A stretch of 64,000 nt of DNA from assembly GCA_021307315.1 (NCBI GenBank), contig JAJSPD010000116.1:30607-94606 (forward strand), given 5' to 3'. Below the pieces are notes generated by a model. The model had not been told where the DNA came from. It made no database searches and worked only from the letters and a program-made list of their open reading frames with translations. Origin of the DNA: Bisporella sp. PMI_857. Taxonomy: Eukaryota; Ascomycota; Leotiomycetes; Helotiales; Helotiaceae. A program made the position numbers and the translations under genes. Shown in pieces: positions 10,074-21,171 of the stretch. Every line of letters begins with the position of its first letter. The stretch's first letter is position 1.

Positions 10074-13028
10074 ATGGGCGCCGAAATTAGCCAGGTTGTC
10101 AAGTCAGACCTTGATGGCTCGACTTTGGAGGAATTGCTATCCAACGAAAAGGTGTCCCTTATAGGTTTCAAGGTTGTGAACAGTATCTAACGCGTAAGCA
10201 GTTTGTCCAGACAATCCGGGAAGCTGTACCAGTGCTTGACGAGAGTGTGCGCGAAACTCTGCGCAGTATTTTGACCAAAAAGTCCACGAAAAGGCGCTCG
10301 AAAGAGAACGGACAACCAGGTTCTGCAACCGAAGAGAGCCCTTTATCTCAGGACGCTGTCGTAGGAACATCAGTGCAAGACGATGATCCACAAGAGGCCG
10401 CCGCCGCAGGTACCAACGATGCTACAGCCTTATCGACCGCGTTGTCGGGCGCTGCCGCAGCCTTGTCGACCACGTCTGACGTAGCCTTGCTGGGCGAGAA
10501 TGATAGAACTCAGCCCTTATGGGAAGTCAAAGAAGATGAGGTCGCCCTACCTTCAGAGATTGCCGACTCATTTGAGAGATGGAAAGCGGATCCTGCAATT
10601 TTCTTACGGAGTGACAGTTCGGAAGCTCCAACGTCTCTTACGGAGCACTACAACTACGCACTTTCTGTGCGTACTTCTGCTATTTCCAACAAGATTCTAT
10701 GGAGATTTGTAACGACAGCATATTATGACGTTATCTCCGCGCGATCTCAGTCAGATAGGTATTCCATCACTAAAGAGGCGGTTGCGTTTGCGGTGGCTGT
10801 CATTTGCAAGTCATCTTCTGATGAACGAGAAGTAGTCGAGGCAAATCTCATTAATTGGGCAAGAGATGGAGCGAAGAACCGAGCTCTCGCTGATAAGTTG
10901 GGAGGTACTGGCTGCTATTTCTACTATCCACAACATCTTAGTGAATGGATGTAAGTATATGCCTTCGCCATGATCTCCTCATTTGACGGTTTTAGTTGGA
11001 TGAAACACCTTCCTCTAGGTGCGTACGATAAAGCGGCCAAACTGCTAAACGAGTTCGGCATATTGGAGAAAGCCCAGCAATCAGGCGCGGTCGACCTTGC
11101 AAGGAGCATCGAGACGATATTAAAAGCGCCTTTCCAGTCTACTGTTCCAACACAGTCGCAGGGAGAATGGATTTTGCCAATTTTGCTACAGCAAACGACC
11201 GATAGTGCAGAAGGTGCAGCACGTAAGTGTTGTGTTTATCGTCACTGTGTGCACTTGATTAATTGTTATAGCTCGTGAACACACATCAGGACTACGGAAA
11301 AGAAAATTAAAAACGAAGGCGCCGCCGAAAAAAAGACAGAGATTAGAAACGGGTATTGCACAGAGGCCATGCCTTCCCACGCCTCGGTCACACGAAGACC
11401 TCTCTGCCGGACCAGTACGTGATACGAGACCATCTTCGTTTCAGAGCAACAGCGTCGCTGCGACACCATCGACAACACCCAGTCAGAGCATCGGTTCGGG
11501 CATATCAGCAACGGAGGATCAGCAGCCTACGGCATCGAAACATAACGACTATGTGGTAATTGAGCAGCCCGTGGCGAATGCGCAAGATCCGAATCAATTA
11601 TGCACCATTCAGCCTGAAACAAACCAATTGGACCAGGAACTGCCAATGAGGCTACAGCTGCGACAGAGAGATCGGCAACTCGAACGGTATTCTTCCACTG
11701 GCAATGTTATTACGCAGCTGTTTCTTCCAGTCCCCGATCCGAGATTCCAGCTCCAGCTTTCCGTCCAGAGGAAAGTTGCGGACACAGCCGAGTCAATTTG
11801 GTTTGCCATGAAAGGGGATACCAGCGCTCTGAAGCGTTTATTTAGAGAAGGACTGGCGTCTCCGGTAGAAGTGAGCAGTTCTCGGGAGCTTTCCTTGTTA
11901 GGGGTAGGTCTCACTTAGCTTTATAGCATACTGGTAATCGCTAAGAATTGCTAGTGGGCACTCTACGCTGGAATGTGGAACTATCGTACTGTTCAGTTTC
12001 TGGTCATGGAGTGTAAGGCGCCTGTTGATGATTGGTGAGTATTAAGATGGAATCAAGTAACGTCAGCTATGTCGACAAAGCTGCTGACCGCCCAGTCTAG
12101 GTCCTATAACCATGCATGGGAATATGCATATCGCAATAGTTGCGACATTACGGAGCTCAAAGGGCTTGAATGCATTATGGTGAACCCGAACATTCATAGG
12201 GATTGGATCGGGGAGCAGAACTTTGCCGAAATCCATGCAATTGTTCTTGGCCGATCGTCTAAGCTGCTCGTGACCGAGCTTGACGACAAACCGTACGCCG
12301 TATATGCCAAGGATGCCAAAGGCCGCACCGCGCTTGCCTGGGCCACGGCCCGGGCCCAGTTGGATGACATGGAGCTCCTGATAGCCCGCGGCTCCCTCGT
12401 AGACGCGATGGATACCAGCGGCCGCTCCATTCTCCTGAATGCAGTCGACAGCTCCAACAACGAGGGCCTCCGCATCATCCTTGAGGCCGGGGCAAATCCC
12501 AACCCAGTAGTGCCCGAAGGCCTGTTCCGCAGCAGCCCGCTTATTGCGGCCGGCGTAGGCGGTAAGCTGGAAATGATCAAGTTGCTCATCAAATTTGGCG
12601 CTGAGATCGGCGCGACCAATCCGGAGGGATGGACGGCATTACAGGCAGTTATTAAAGCGCAAAATGTCGAATGTGCAAATGTCCTGCTCACTCGTGGTGC
12701 TGACCTGGGCTACATATCGAAGAATGGACATTCAGCGCTTACGACAGCGATAATCTACAACAGCCATGCTGTGCTGAAGCTCTTGATCGACTGGTACCAC
12801 ACCAGCCATCTAAATCTAAATGGGCTCCAGGTGCTGCCCATCATAGCAGGGTCCGCGGACGCGGAGACCATGTCAATCCTCGGGGCGTCAGCCCTAAAGC
12901 AGACTCTACTTAATGGGTCTGAATTCGCTACTAGCTACGAAATTCTTCAATCACGAGCGGACTATGATGAGAGACTGGGCGACGCCTTCAATGAATTTTT
13001 GTCTATCGCGGGCCCAAGGAGGAAGTAG
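10074..13028 (+). CDS. ankyrin-repeat protein with long unknown N-terminal region
   Basis: Six exons join cleanly: 10074-10151, 10202-10950, 10996-11222, 11272-11903, 11955-12034 and 12101-13028, giving 897 residues with no internal stop. Every intron has GT...AG ends and the phases agree. The start is the ATG at 10074 (MGAEISQVVKSDLDGS). Residues 1 to about 290 are unfamiliar: a helical, acidic N-terminus, a Lys/Arg-rich patch and Ala/Thr-rich linkers. A strong bipartite nuclear-localisation-like stretch (RKRKLKTKAPPKKRQR) follows near residue 358, then a Ser/Thr/Gln-rich linker. The last exon encodes about five ankyrin repeats (DAKGRTALAWATAR, DTSGRSILLNAVDSSN, LFRSSPLIAAGVGGK, NPEGWTALQAVIKAQ, SKNGHSALTTAII). 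Ankyrin arrays bind other proteins, and the basic patch suggests a nuclear role (inference). This is the first clearly intact host gene in the window and lies about 100 bp from the MULE end. Confidence 0.85.
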
Positions 13029-13182
13029 TTGTCTTGCGGAAACCGACATCGCATCCATCGTTTACTGTATATAATTCCACCTGCTCGAAAACACTCAATC
13101 AATTCTTGTCAATCTTCCTTTTCCTTCGCATGTTCCCCCGTCCTTTGTTAGCGTTGGCGAAGTGCGTCTTCTGCCATTCTTT

Positions 13183-15410
13183 CTATGTTCCTGCACCAAA
13201 ATCTATTGATACATTGTTGAGTTTCTGCATTTCTGCTTCCAAATCCTGCGGGCAGAATATCTTGCAGAGGTTTGTCATATCATCGTAGACCCTACAAGAT
13301 GGTCATCAGTCAGCCAGACATCTCCCAGCGATTCTTTGCTTACACTTGACGTTGCTGGGAGCCGGGAATATTTATTATGTTTCCAATGTTAAAACATAAC
13401 GAGTAGAGACGATTACGAGCATCCCAGTCTTCCGCCGGTTCCGACACAGGGAAATGTCGTTTATATATGTGTGTGTAAGTTTCTTTGCTAAGCATATGTC
13501 TCGGTGCTCTCCAGTTTCCTATATCGTACTCGTTATGACCGTAGAATGAGCAGGCATCAAAGATAAAAGCATGTCCAGTCTTAGCATCCATGGCCGTATT
13601 ACCATCCCAGCAGTCACCGTGGATTAGCGAGGGCTTCAGTACTCTACCTTCGGCCTGAAGTGGGAGAAGGAGGCGAGGCACGACTTTCCTCAATGTGATC
13701 TCGCATACCACCTCAAACTCGGGCCATTTAAGATAATGCTTGACCAGTTTCATGAGGTATCCAAGATGTCGTGAGAACACAGCACACCAGGAATCGTCCC
13801 ATTGGTTTACGGTCTGGGCGATCTTCCCGTGGTACGTCTGGATATGGAAACCAAACTTGCCAGTTGGTGATTGCGAGCGAAGATGCATGTCTGCTAAACG
13901 AGGAGCCAATTTATCCGACTCCGCGGGCTACCGTTCGTTAGAGCGCTCAATGGCACAGGTTTTCTATCATACCTGTTTTCCGACGTCGCGAAACTCGGTA
14001 AGGAGGAAGTAGGTGTCTGGACCATCCCATTCGAACATCCCCCAAGCATAAGGTTCGGGCACAAATTCTGGCGATACCATGTTGATAGCCTTCAATGATT
14101 CGAACTCTCCCATACACATATATCGTCCAGTCTCTCCAAGAGAGACTACCTATGCTCTGATCAGTCTTCAGCCTCAAATGGAACCTTTCCATGTGACCTA
14201 CCTTCAGAAAGTAATTCACAATCTCTTTTGTTGGGAGTTGAGCTACAATCTTCGCTGTTTTTCCATAGATGGAATGGCCATAGCTAGAGGCTTGGAGCAC
14301 TTTGGTATTGGGGACTGGAAATGCTGAATTGAGAAACATTTTAATCTAAGCTAGTGACTGATACCATCTCATCATGTCTACGCACCTTTGATTACGCCTT
14401 CGTTAACCTCATATGCCCCGCTCGCTATAGGCGGCTCAATCGGAATCGTTGGTGTTTCTTCCATCCTCCGCTGTGCATCCTCCTCAGACGGAAGTGCTAG
14501 GCCGATGTACAAGGCCGGCTCATCAACGTCATTGTTTTTGTAGCTTTTGGTGGTTCAATGTCAGCACCATGGCATCATAGGTCTGTTTCATGGACGTACC
14601 TCAAAACCGAGATCGCCCCCGGTTCGAACATTATGGGTAGCCTGTTATCAATCGATAAGCCGATCCACCGCTTCGTAAAACAGCGAAGGATGAGGCCATG
14701 TGCGACCTGTAGTGCTCATCTATTAGCCGCTGTGGGCGAAGCCAGGGAAAGAATAGATGGAGTTATGGGGGTACGAGCGTACAAGAAGGACATCAGCGGG
14801 TTTCTCCCCATGCATGTAAGGCTGCTGAATCTCTTTGATTTGTGAGATAAGTCTGTCCAGCCGCTCGGTAATTTGTTGTCTTGATCTGTGTGGTATCAGA
14901 AACAGGTCATCACCTAGACCAGGTCACAACTTACTCTCCGCCCTCACATCCATCTGTCCAGATATCCCACTTCGTTTCCTTGTCTTGACCCCTCTCCTGC
15001 CTTAAAAGTCTGATCTCGTGGTTTTTGAGCCCTTCGTAATCGCCATAATCCCACTCCGCAATGTCCTCAGTGTAGGTAAGCTTCCCTTCGATGAGATTGA
15101 AGTTGGGCCACAGCAATAGCTCAAAGGTCTGTCTGGCCCTCTCTCTCGGGCTGACAAAGATGCGCTTGAGGCGGCGTGGATCGAGGAGTTTGCCGGGTCC
15201 CACGAGTATCACAGCCGCCGAGGAAACCTGAGCAGTGCCGGTTGAGTTGAGTGCGATCTCTGTAGTGCCCGTGGAACGGCCTAACTTGGCCCATTCGGTT
15301 TCTCCTACCAGACGCGCAGTGTCAACAAATGGCTTATTACATGACCTGATAGAGGACTCACCATGTCGAAAAAGGAATATACGGGGTGTTAGGGCGTTTT
15401 GGGCGGACAT
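13183..15410 (-). CDS. fused histidine phosphatase (SHB17-like) and fructosamine-3-kinase-like protein
   Basis: Nine exons read from 15410 down: 15362-15410, 14935-15304, 14783-14885, 14600-14706, 14386-14543, 14202-14323, 13973-14149, 13344-13927 and 13183-13291. They total 1779 nt and 592 residues with all phases consistent and no stop. The first half is a phosphoglycerate-mutase-like phosphatase: RHGETEWAKLGRSTGTTEIA with the phosphohistidine motif, FVSPRERARQTFELL, EWDYGDYEGL and the second histidine in LLVAHGLILRC. It ends in EPALYIGLALP. The second half is a ketosamine/aminoglycoside-type kinase: SSYGHSIYGKTAKI, the ATP-site lysine in NYFLKVV, GEFESLKAIN, the catalytic LIHGDCWDGN and IFDACSFYGHNEYD. 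Such kinases phosphorylate ketosamines on glycated amines and so promote deglycation; SHB17-type enzymes dephosphorylate sugar phosphates. The exon 14386-14543 contains the end of one domain and the start of the other. Two genes misjoined by my splicing is the main alternative. Confidence 0.82.
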
Positions 15411-15699
15411 GATCTTGGTGAATTAAGAATGGATTCAATTTCAACTCGGTTTCGAACATTTTGAAAATTCGGACAAGCGGCATTTGGCAGCCGCGGCACA
15501 TCAAAACAGCAACGTCATGTGATCCAAAAGCGGCTAGACCGACCTTCCCACCCATCCACATTGCCAGGACTCAACTTTGCATTTGTAGTCGGTAAACCAG
15601 TCCGTAGCCCTAGGGTTAGGGTCAACTTTCATGCTCCATGGGGCGTAAATTTTTTGTAAGTAGAAATATTAAAATACTTCACGCCCCATGGGGCATTGA

Positions 15700-15737
<38 letters not shown>

Positions 15738-15860
15738 CGACAGCTCACGCCCCAAAAGAATGTCAGACAAACCAGCTCACGCTCTATAGAGCAGAAATTT
15801 TGAAAATAAAAGATCAGAAAAACCAGCGTACACAGCTTAGATATAACAGGCTGATAAAAA
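15411..15860. other. intergenic with GCCCCATGGGGC palindromes and a poly(A) tract
   Basis: Two palindromic words related to GCCCCATGGGGC stand near 15636-15645 and 15684-15695, and a further CACGCCCC follows at about 15749. An A-run of more than 30 bases lies at about 15703-15736. The A-run could be the tail of a retroposed sequence. No gene is present. Confidence 0.5.
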
Positions 15861-15929
15861 CTTATTCAATTGACTATCACTGCTAATTTACAAAAAGAAT
15901 CAACAAAAGGAGAATCCAGGAGAATCCAG

Positions 15930-16073
15930 GAGATTACGGGTCTCAGGGCAAACAAGTATCAATTGCTGAAGGTTGTAGAACCTAAACTACAGGAGAGAAT
16001 CCCTCTACTTATAGAGGTGTGATACCCACATGTCAACACACTAGGTATGGTCCTTAGACCTAACCTGCTCAAC
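15930..16073 (-). repeat. LTR fragment of the TGTTGAACAGG family
   Basis: Read on the minus strand from 16073, the segment starts TGTTGAGCAGGTTAGGTCTAAGG and continues with ATAAGTAGAGGGATTCTCTC and TGTAGTTTAGGTTCTA. These words are shared with the solo LTRs at 43837-45875 and 54931-55138. The other end diverges at about 15930 (CTGAGACCCG instead of TATACTCTC), where duplicated GAGAATCCAG words occur, so this copy looks truncated or recombined. No target duplication was found. Confidence 0.6.
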
Positions 16074-16421
16074 ATTTGGGCCGGGGCGGTTTGATCCCAC
16101 CTTGCTCCGCCGAAGCCAAAAGACGAACTCCACTATCGATTGACTGCATCTCACGGGTCGCCGGGCAGACTAGTGATTTCACTTAGTATGCTCGTTGGCG
16201 TCAGGTGTAAGATGTGTGTCGATTGTTCTGTTCTAGGCACAGATGTTGGATATATATCAATGCTGACAGCTGCGGAGTATAATCTTTGGATCGCCGGAAC
16301 GTTGACCTATCTTCAGTACACCCGAGAACGCCAGAATAATAAACGAGTAAGTTAGAGCTAGGTTGCCTATCTGTGAAAGGCTCAGTAGCCAAATATACAC
16401 TGAGGCGGAAGACGAGTTCAG

Positions 16422-16709
16422 CTAACTTATCAACCTTGGGAGCATGAGTGTATTGCTCGCCACTCTTGTGGGAATATGCAGAGTCCGCATCTTCATCTTC
16501 ACCATTGTTCGCTTGATCAGTACTGTAAAGCAATCTTCTACACTTCCATCTTCGATCTCATTCCCGTCTTTGGTGTCGTCTCCTTCATCTTCGTCATCTT
16601 CGTCATCTTCACCGTCTTCACCGTCTTCACCTTCCCAATCAATGCCATTATCATAGCCTAACCAATCTTCGTCCGGCGGATTTTCGAAGTCTTTATTTGC
16701 ATGCCTCAT
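16422..16709 (-). other. acidic open frame over a GAT/GAA microsatellite
   Basis: A 95-codon frame whose middle is a run of Asp and Glu (EGEDGEDGEDDEDDEDEGDD) encoded by TCATCTTCG/TCTTCACCG-type triplets at about 16565-16640. Simple triplet repeats make open frames on both strands, so coding status is doubtful. Nothing recognisable flanks the run. Confidence 0.2.
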
Positions 16710-16847
16710 TATTCCATACCGCTCTTAATTCTTTTAACTGCAGCTTAGTAAATTTAATTCCCAACGCGGATTTGCGAACAGTTTATTGTACATTTCAAAG
16801 CGTCAACGAAAGCTTGGGTTCCGTACAGCAAACCGGATATCTTCGCA

Positions 16848-17131
16848 TGAATAGTAGCAACACAGGCGGCGAAACATGCAAAGAAATCGAAAACTATCCA
16901 GCAGCACGAGCAAAGACACCATCGCTCGTTCCTCAGACGCCGTCAAGCATTATATATGAGCCCGGCGAGAATGGACCCGCAAAGCCTGTCGCGTTTGGTC
17001 ATGCCAGACCACGCCGCGACCGAGCACTAGTGCCTAAAGGGCAGGTAGAAGCAGGAGAGTTTCTGGTAGAGCATCGGCTTATTCTTTTGCTCTGGTTCCG
17101 TTATATTGAACATCCCAGCAACGTGAGATGA
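16848..17131 (+). CDS. hypothetical protein, uncertain
   Basis: A frame from the ATG at 16848 (MNSSNTGGETCKEIE) to a stop at 17131. Its polar, Pro-rich composition (TPSLVPQTPSSIIYEPGENG, FGHARPRRDRALVPK) looks more like a real disordered protein than a chance frame. The last 20 residues are hydrophobic and may be intron read-through. No family was recognised and no neighbour suggests a function. Confidence 0.25.
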
Positions 17132-17764
17132 CCCTGCTGAAGCAGTAACAGTGCTTATTGTTATAAAGGAACAAGCGGACGAGCAGTTCGGTGAGCCAAT
17201 ATCGCCAAGAAAAGGGGCCGGAAGAAGGAGAAAATTGCGAAGAATAATATTAGTCATAATGCAAATCCAGGCAGCATTCTCGATAATCTATACATCAAAC
17301 AAACGGCCATTTTATACTTACAGGCCGAGTCTCGCTATATAATCCATTTTCGAGTTCTGCTCATCCACATCCCACCGCTCACCACTGGGAAGCTGACAAC
17401 TTTCATTATCCTCGCAGCAAAACATGCAACTTTCGTCTTTGACAAATCAGCAATTGTACGTCTGAATCAATTCTAGGCAATTGCTCATAAGGAAGTCTCA
17501 TGAACCAAATACCACAATCATTTAAAATAATTATGATCTCAAATTGCATTGTTGGAATCTAATAGTCCGCACGCAGCTCCGCTCTCCCTAACCTCTTTTT
17601 CATATTTTCACATGCTTTTTGCGGACTCTTGAAAGGCAGAAGAAACCGTTGCAACTCCCCAGTAGTTTGCTTTTCATTTCCGACTATCCGGGCGATTTTT
17701 TTTAGTTAAGAGTTCCAGGCCATCCTTAGCATGATCACAAAATATGTTATTGAACATTTACTCA

Positions 17765-18500
17765 ACTTGAGACAAGGTAGCTGCCCGAAATTCAATACTT
17801 CGATCCACATGGCCAGGTCCTATAAGAGCAGGATCCAACTTCTTTTTGTGGTTTGTTGTCATAATAATGATATATCCCTCTAGGCAATAAACTCCATCAA
17901 TAGCGTTCAACAATCCGGAAAGAGAGATCCCCCGCCCTTTACATCTTGCCTTCTACCTTCCTTATCTTTTTGATCTTTCTTAGAAACAACGGAGTTGCCT
18001 CGCCTCTGGCCAATGGCGTCGATATCCTCGAGTAACAGTATGCAATTCCGGGGGGTTTTCGAAAATATTTCGTCATTAAGAGCGATTATTCTTATTTCCA
18101 GCCTGCTAAGGCCCGCTAAAGCATTAACCAATGAAGTTTTTCCTGTCCTCGCCTGTCCATGAAAGAGATAGCCTTTGCGATATGGGATCCCTCGTTGACG
18201 ATATTTTTCTCTGCACTATGATCTATAAACGCGCTGATGTGCCCTATCAAGTCTTCTTTGGTTGATATCTCAAGGGCAACAGTGGCCATCGGTCGCGAGA
18301 CACGGAAGACAGCCTCTCTCCCATACCCACTTCTGCGAGTACTTTGCAAATGAAACTGCCTTTCTCAGCTGAGGTAATCATGATCTCGTCCATGTGCTTA
18401 TCAAAGTAGTATCTCTTAGTCGCCTTGAGGAAATTTTCAATGGGTATCTTCGAAGTTCCGAGAGAGCGTAAAACCGGCTCCGTGTTGAGTTTGCTGTGGC
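17765..18500 (-). pseudogene. BCS1-like AAA ATPase, frameshifted
   Basis: Successive frames encode the expected order for a fungal BCS1-type AAA protein. First come PIENFLKATKRYYFDKH (about 18450) and SRPMATVALE, then RGIPYRKGYLFHG leading into a Walker A region that reads GQARTGKTS. Walker B follows as CILLLEDIDAIGQRR, then [14 protein letters not shown], the sensor [18 protein letters not shown] and [11 protein letters not shown]1 itself is a mitochondrial inner-membrane translocase for the Rieske protein, but fungal genomes hold many paralogues of unknown job. The copy is dead or nearly so: frameshifts near 18330, 18195 and 17935 break it. The Walker A loop (normally GPPGTGKTS) and the arginine region (normally RPGRVD, here GPGHVD) have lost key residues. 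Confidence 0.65.
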
Positions 18501-18524
18501 TATGTTCGATACAAATATGGTCTT

Positions 18525-19380
18525 TTAACATCCAGTGGCTACCATATCCTGGCATGATTTTGTATCGCTGAGCATTTTTGCTTCGTGCCTTCCGATGTGC
18601 TTTTTCAGGTCACTCTTTCTCATAAATCTCTTAGAGCAACCTTCATAGGTGCACTCAAAAGATCGGTCCAAAGAATGGACATCCCGGTGGCTTTTCAAAT
18701 GCCACCTCGTCTTAAATCTCTTAGAGCAACCTTCATAGATGCACTTAAAAGGCAGGTCCGAAGAATGGGAAATCCGGTGCTGTTTCAAATTGCTTGGATT
18801 CTTGAATCTTTTAGAGCAATCTTTATAGCTGCACTCAAAAGGTCGGTCCGAAGAATGGGAAATCTGGTGCTTTTTCAAATTGCTTGGATTCTTGAATCTT
18901 TTAGAGCAATCTTTATAGCTGCACTCAAAAGGTCGGTCCGAAGAATGGTCAGCCTGGTGCTGTTTCAAACACCCCTCTGATATGCACCCCTCAGGAAGAA
19001 TTTCAGTTTCTTCCGTGGAACAATTCACTGAGGAAAGGGGTTTGTTTCGCGACTGCAATTCGGCCCAAAATACTACTAAATCATCTTTGAAGTGGTTAAG
19101 AGTGCAAAGACGGACATCTTCTGAAACATAGTTATCGTGGGATATCAATCGTGCAGCAAAGCCAGTCTCACGCTCAAACCATCTCGTGACTGTACCTATC
19201 GTTCTTTGCTATTATCGTTAGCACACCCGAAGACCATTTACATAAAATCTGGTTCATATCACCCACCATATCGACTAATAGCCACAGAAAGTCATCTGCG
19301 ACACAACTTGTAGGATTCTTATGTGGTGGGAGTAAAGCAATGAAGAGTTGGTTTGTCTTTTTAGAAGGTGTCTTTTCCAA
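18525..19380 (-). CDS. C2H2 zinc-finger protein with four tandem fingers
   Basis: The main exon (up to about 19172) encodes WFERETGFAARLISHDNYV, a short linker, then four fingers of 30 residues each following the pattern FECSYKDCSKRF...LKKHQISH (C-x4-C-x12-H-x3-H) and a degenerate half-finger in front. The fingers end at KKHIGRHEAK and the frame stops at 18525. An upstream exon from 19380 (MEKTPSKKTNQLFI) joins in frame if GTGTGC...ACGATAG (about 19173-19203) is an intron, which would be very short at about 31 bp. Such proteins bind DNA in the nucleus. The two middle fingers are nearly identical at nucleotide level over about 90 bp, pointing to recent duplication. The gene abuts the BCS1-like remnant on the same strand. 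Confidence 0.6.
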
Positions 19381-20150
19381 GTGACCTGCGGCGACAGTGT
19401 GAAGGTTTCTGAAATACGATCAGTATATATTTGGAGACGCCCACGGAGGTACTTGCACTGTAGTGTCCTTCATATTGCAATGCTAAATATAAGAAAGACC
19501 CGATTGTGTTAAAGAAATAGGTAGGTCTATCTCGAGAATATTTATATGGTTCAGTTGGTAGGAAGAATGAGGGATCAAAATTCGTATCGCGCTTTGTAGG
19601 TTGTGGTTAAAAAGCGATCAAGCCATGTGCAAGGGCCTCACAAAACTAGGATGAAGTTAGATTGCGATATGTCTCTAACGAGTAGGATCCGTATACCCCT
19701 GCCACCACCATGTACAAGCATGCACGCTCTCGCACTAATAGTCCCATGCTTCTCTCACTCCGCGCCAAGCGGAACTCTAAGCCAGGCACCAACCAACCAA
19801 CGACAGGACGGTATACCACCATTCTCATGCTCATGTGGAATCTATCCTCAAGAGCTATGCCGACTCGTGTTATACCATAACACGCGAATATCGTCCGAGC
19901 TTCTACTAATTTGGGCTCTGTATGTCTGCTCTCCCTAAATGTAGCTAGGGCGTCTGTCGCGTTCTGCCAGAGCCCGCGAAAATTGTCCGTACACCAACTG
20001 CTAATTTCACTCCTAATGCTCTCCCTTTTCCTGGCAAGAGAAAATCGGACAAGACAATAAATCTTGTTGTTACTGAATTGACTCTTTTACCTCTCGGTTA
20101 TTTCTCTCAATAGAAGATTCCTTTTTGTTGACTGCTGTGAATCTCGTCTT
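19381..20150. other. no gene seen
   Basis: Short conflicting frames only, none with a recognisable motif. Confidence 0.4.
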
Positions 20151-20900
20151 TAATCCAGACGGACCAGCCTTAGTTTGTAAAACGTGCTAATATGCTTTGG
20201 CCTTGTCTAGATCTCAGGTTTCTTTACACCTGTGGAACAAACATCAAATATGTCCAGAATCTCGGCAGGACATAACCCTCTTAATTCGTTCTATTGATAT
20301 TCTTAATCCTACTGAAATACCCCTCCGTGCGGACCAGTCACCTGTCCACCCAGACCTCAAGGTCTTCCGCAGATATTCCCGTCTTAGCTGCAAATATGGG
20401 ACTATCAATCTAGGTATAATGACTCGCCATGTGTTTTCCTGCTACCCTTCTCCTCGTGCATCGTCAAAGTGTCCGCAGAATCTAGACGATCTCTATTAGG
20501 ACGTGTTGCTTCAGACTTGGGTATCTGGAGCTTCCCGGAAATACTGGATTGTCCGGCAAGCGCCTACAGATGAGTCACTCGGGATATTCCCCAACTCAAG
20601 TCATCTTGAAGCTATCCATGAAAAAGAGCGAGCACATGTTGTAGCTAAAGCTTACCAACTTGTGGATGGAGCACACGCGGTGGGCTCGGGTTTATGAGAA
20701 AGTCCGACGAGATTTGCTAGCGAGGATCAGCCAGGTAGAGCGACAACCAGCTTGGGTCCGGTGACTTTTCTATAGGGGAGCGCCAAAGTGTCCAACTTAT
20801 CAGCTGCAAAGCTGATGAAGAGAAAATAAGGCAGCTGATGATGGCATTGGACCGTGTTGGACCGGTGCGAAGAGACTGTGCGTCGTACAGGGCACTCCAT
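20150..20900 (+). pseudogene. DUF3505-type protein remnant
   Basis: The frame encodes LHLWNKHQICPESRQDI, IRSIDILNPTEIPLRAD, SPVHPDLKVF, YGTINLGIMTRHVFSC and PRASSKCPQNLDDLY, then after a TAG at about 20497-20499 continues as DVLLQTWVSGASRKYWIVR. This order is typical of the fungal DUF3505 family, large proteins with C2H2-like Cys/His pairs and no known function. The stop lies between two well-conserved blocks and fits a CAG to TAG change. After about 20697 the frame is lost and several stops follow. Only about 200 residues of a protein that is normally several times longer survive. Confidence 0.6.
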
Positions 20901-21171
20901 CCTCTGCTGGCTTAACTCAGGATCTCGTAATCGATTTTATCAAAAAGCCTTTTGGATTTTTGGGCCGACCGGCGACCCGTCAGAGATACCGAAGGCTTTC
21001 CAGAGAATCATTCCATTCCTCTTCCGAGGTAAAGGAGAATTGAAGCAATTTAAGCTCCTTCTTTGCCAAAACTGCAAAGTTTGCGATTGGCGAATAAAGA
21101 TGAGCATTTTTTGTTTTGGTGACTATGCTACTGAATGCTGTCCATTTGGACGTTTAGCAATGATATATTCC

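Noticed and set aside
12194..12691. 165-codon minus-strand frame inside the ankyrin gene
   Set aside because: Antisense shadow of the last ankyrin exon, which has a full, motif-bearing frame on the plus strand.
13034..13288. 84-codon plus-strand frame after the ankyrin gene
   Set aside because: It overlaps the last exon of the phosphatase-kinase gene on the opposite strand and has no motif.
18585..18980. 131-codon plus-strand frame with repeated segments
   Set aside because: Its repeats are the reverse reading of the C2H2 finger repeats on the minus strand.
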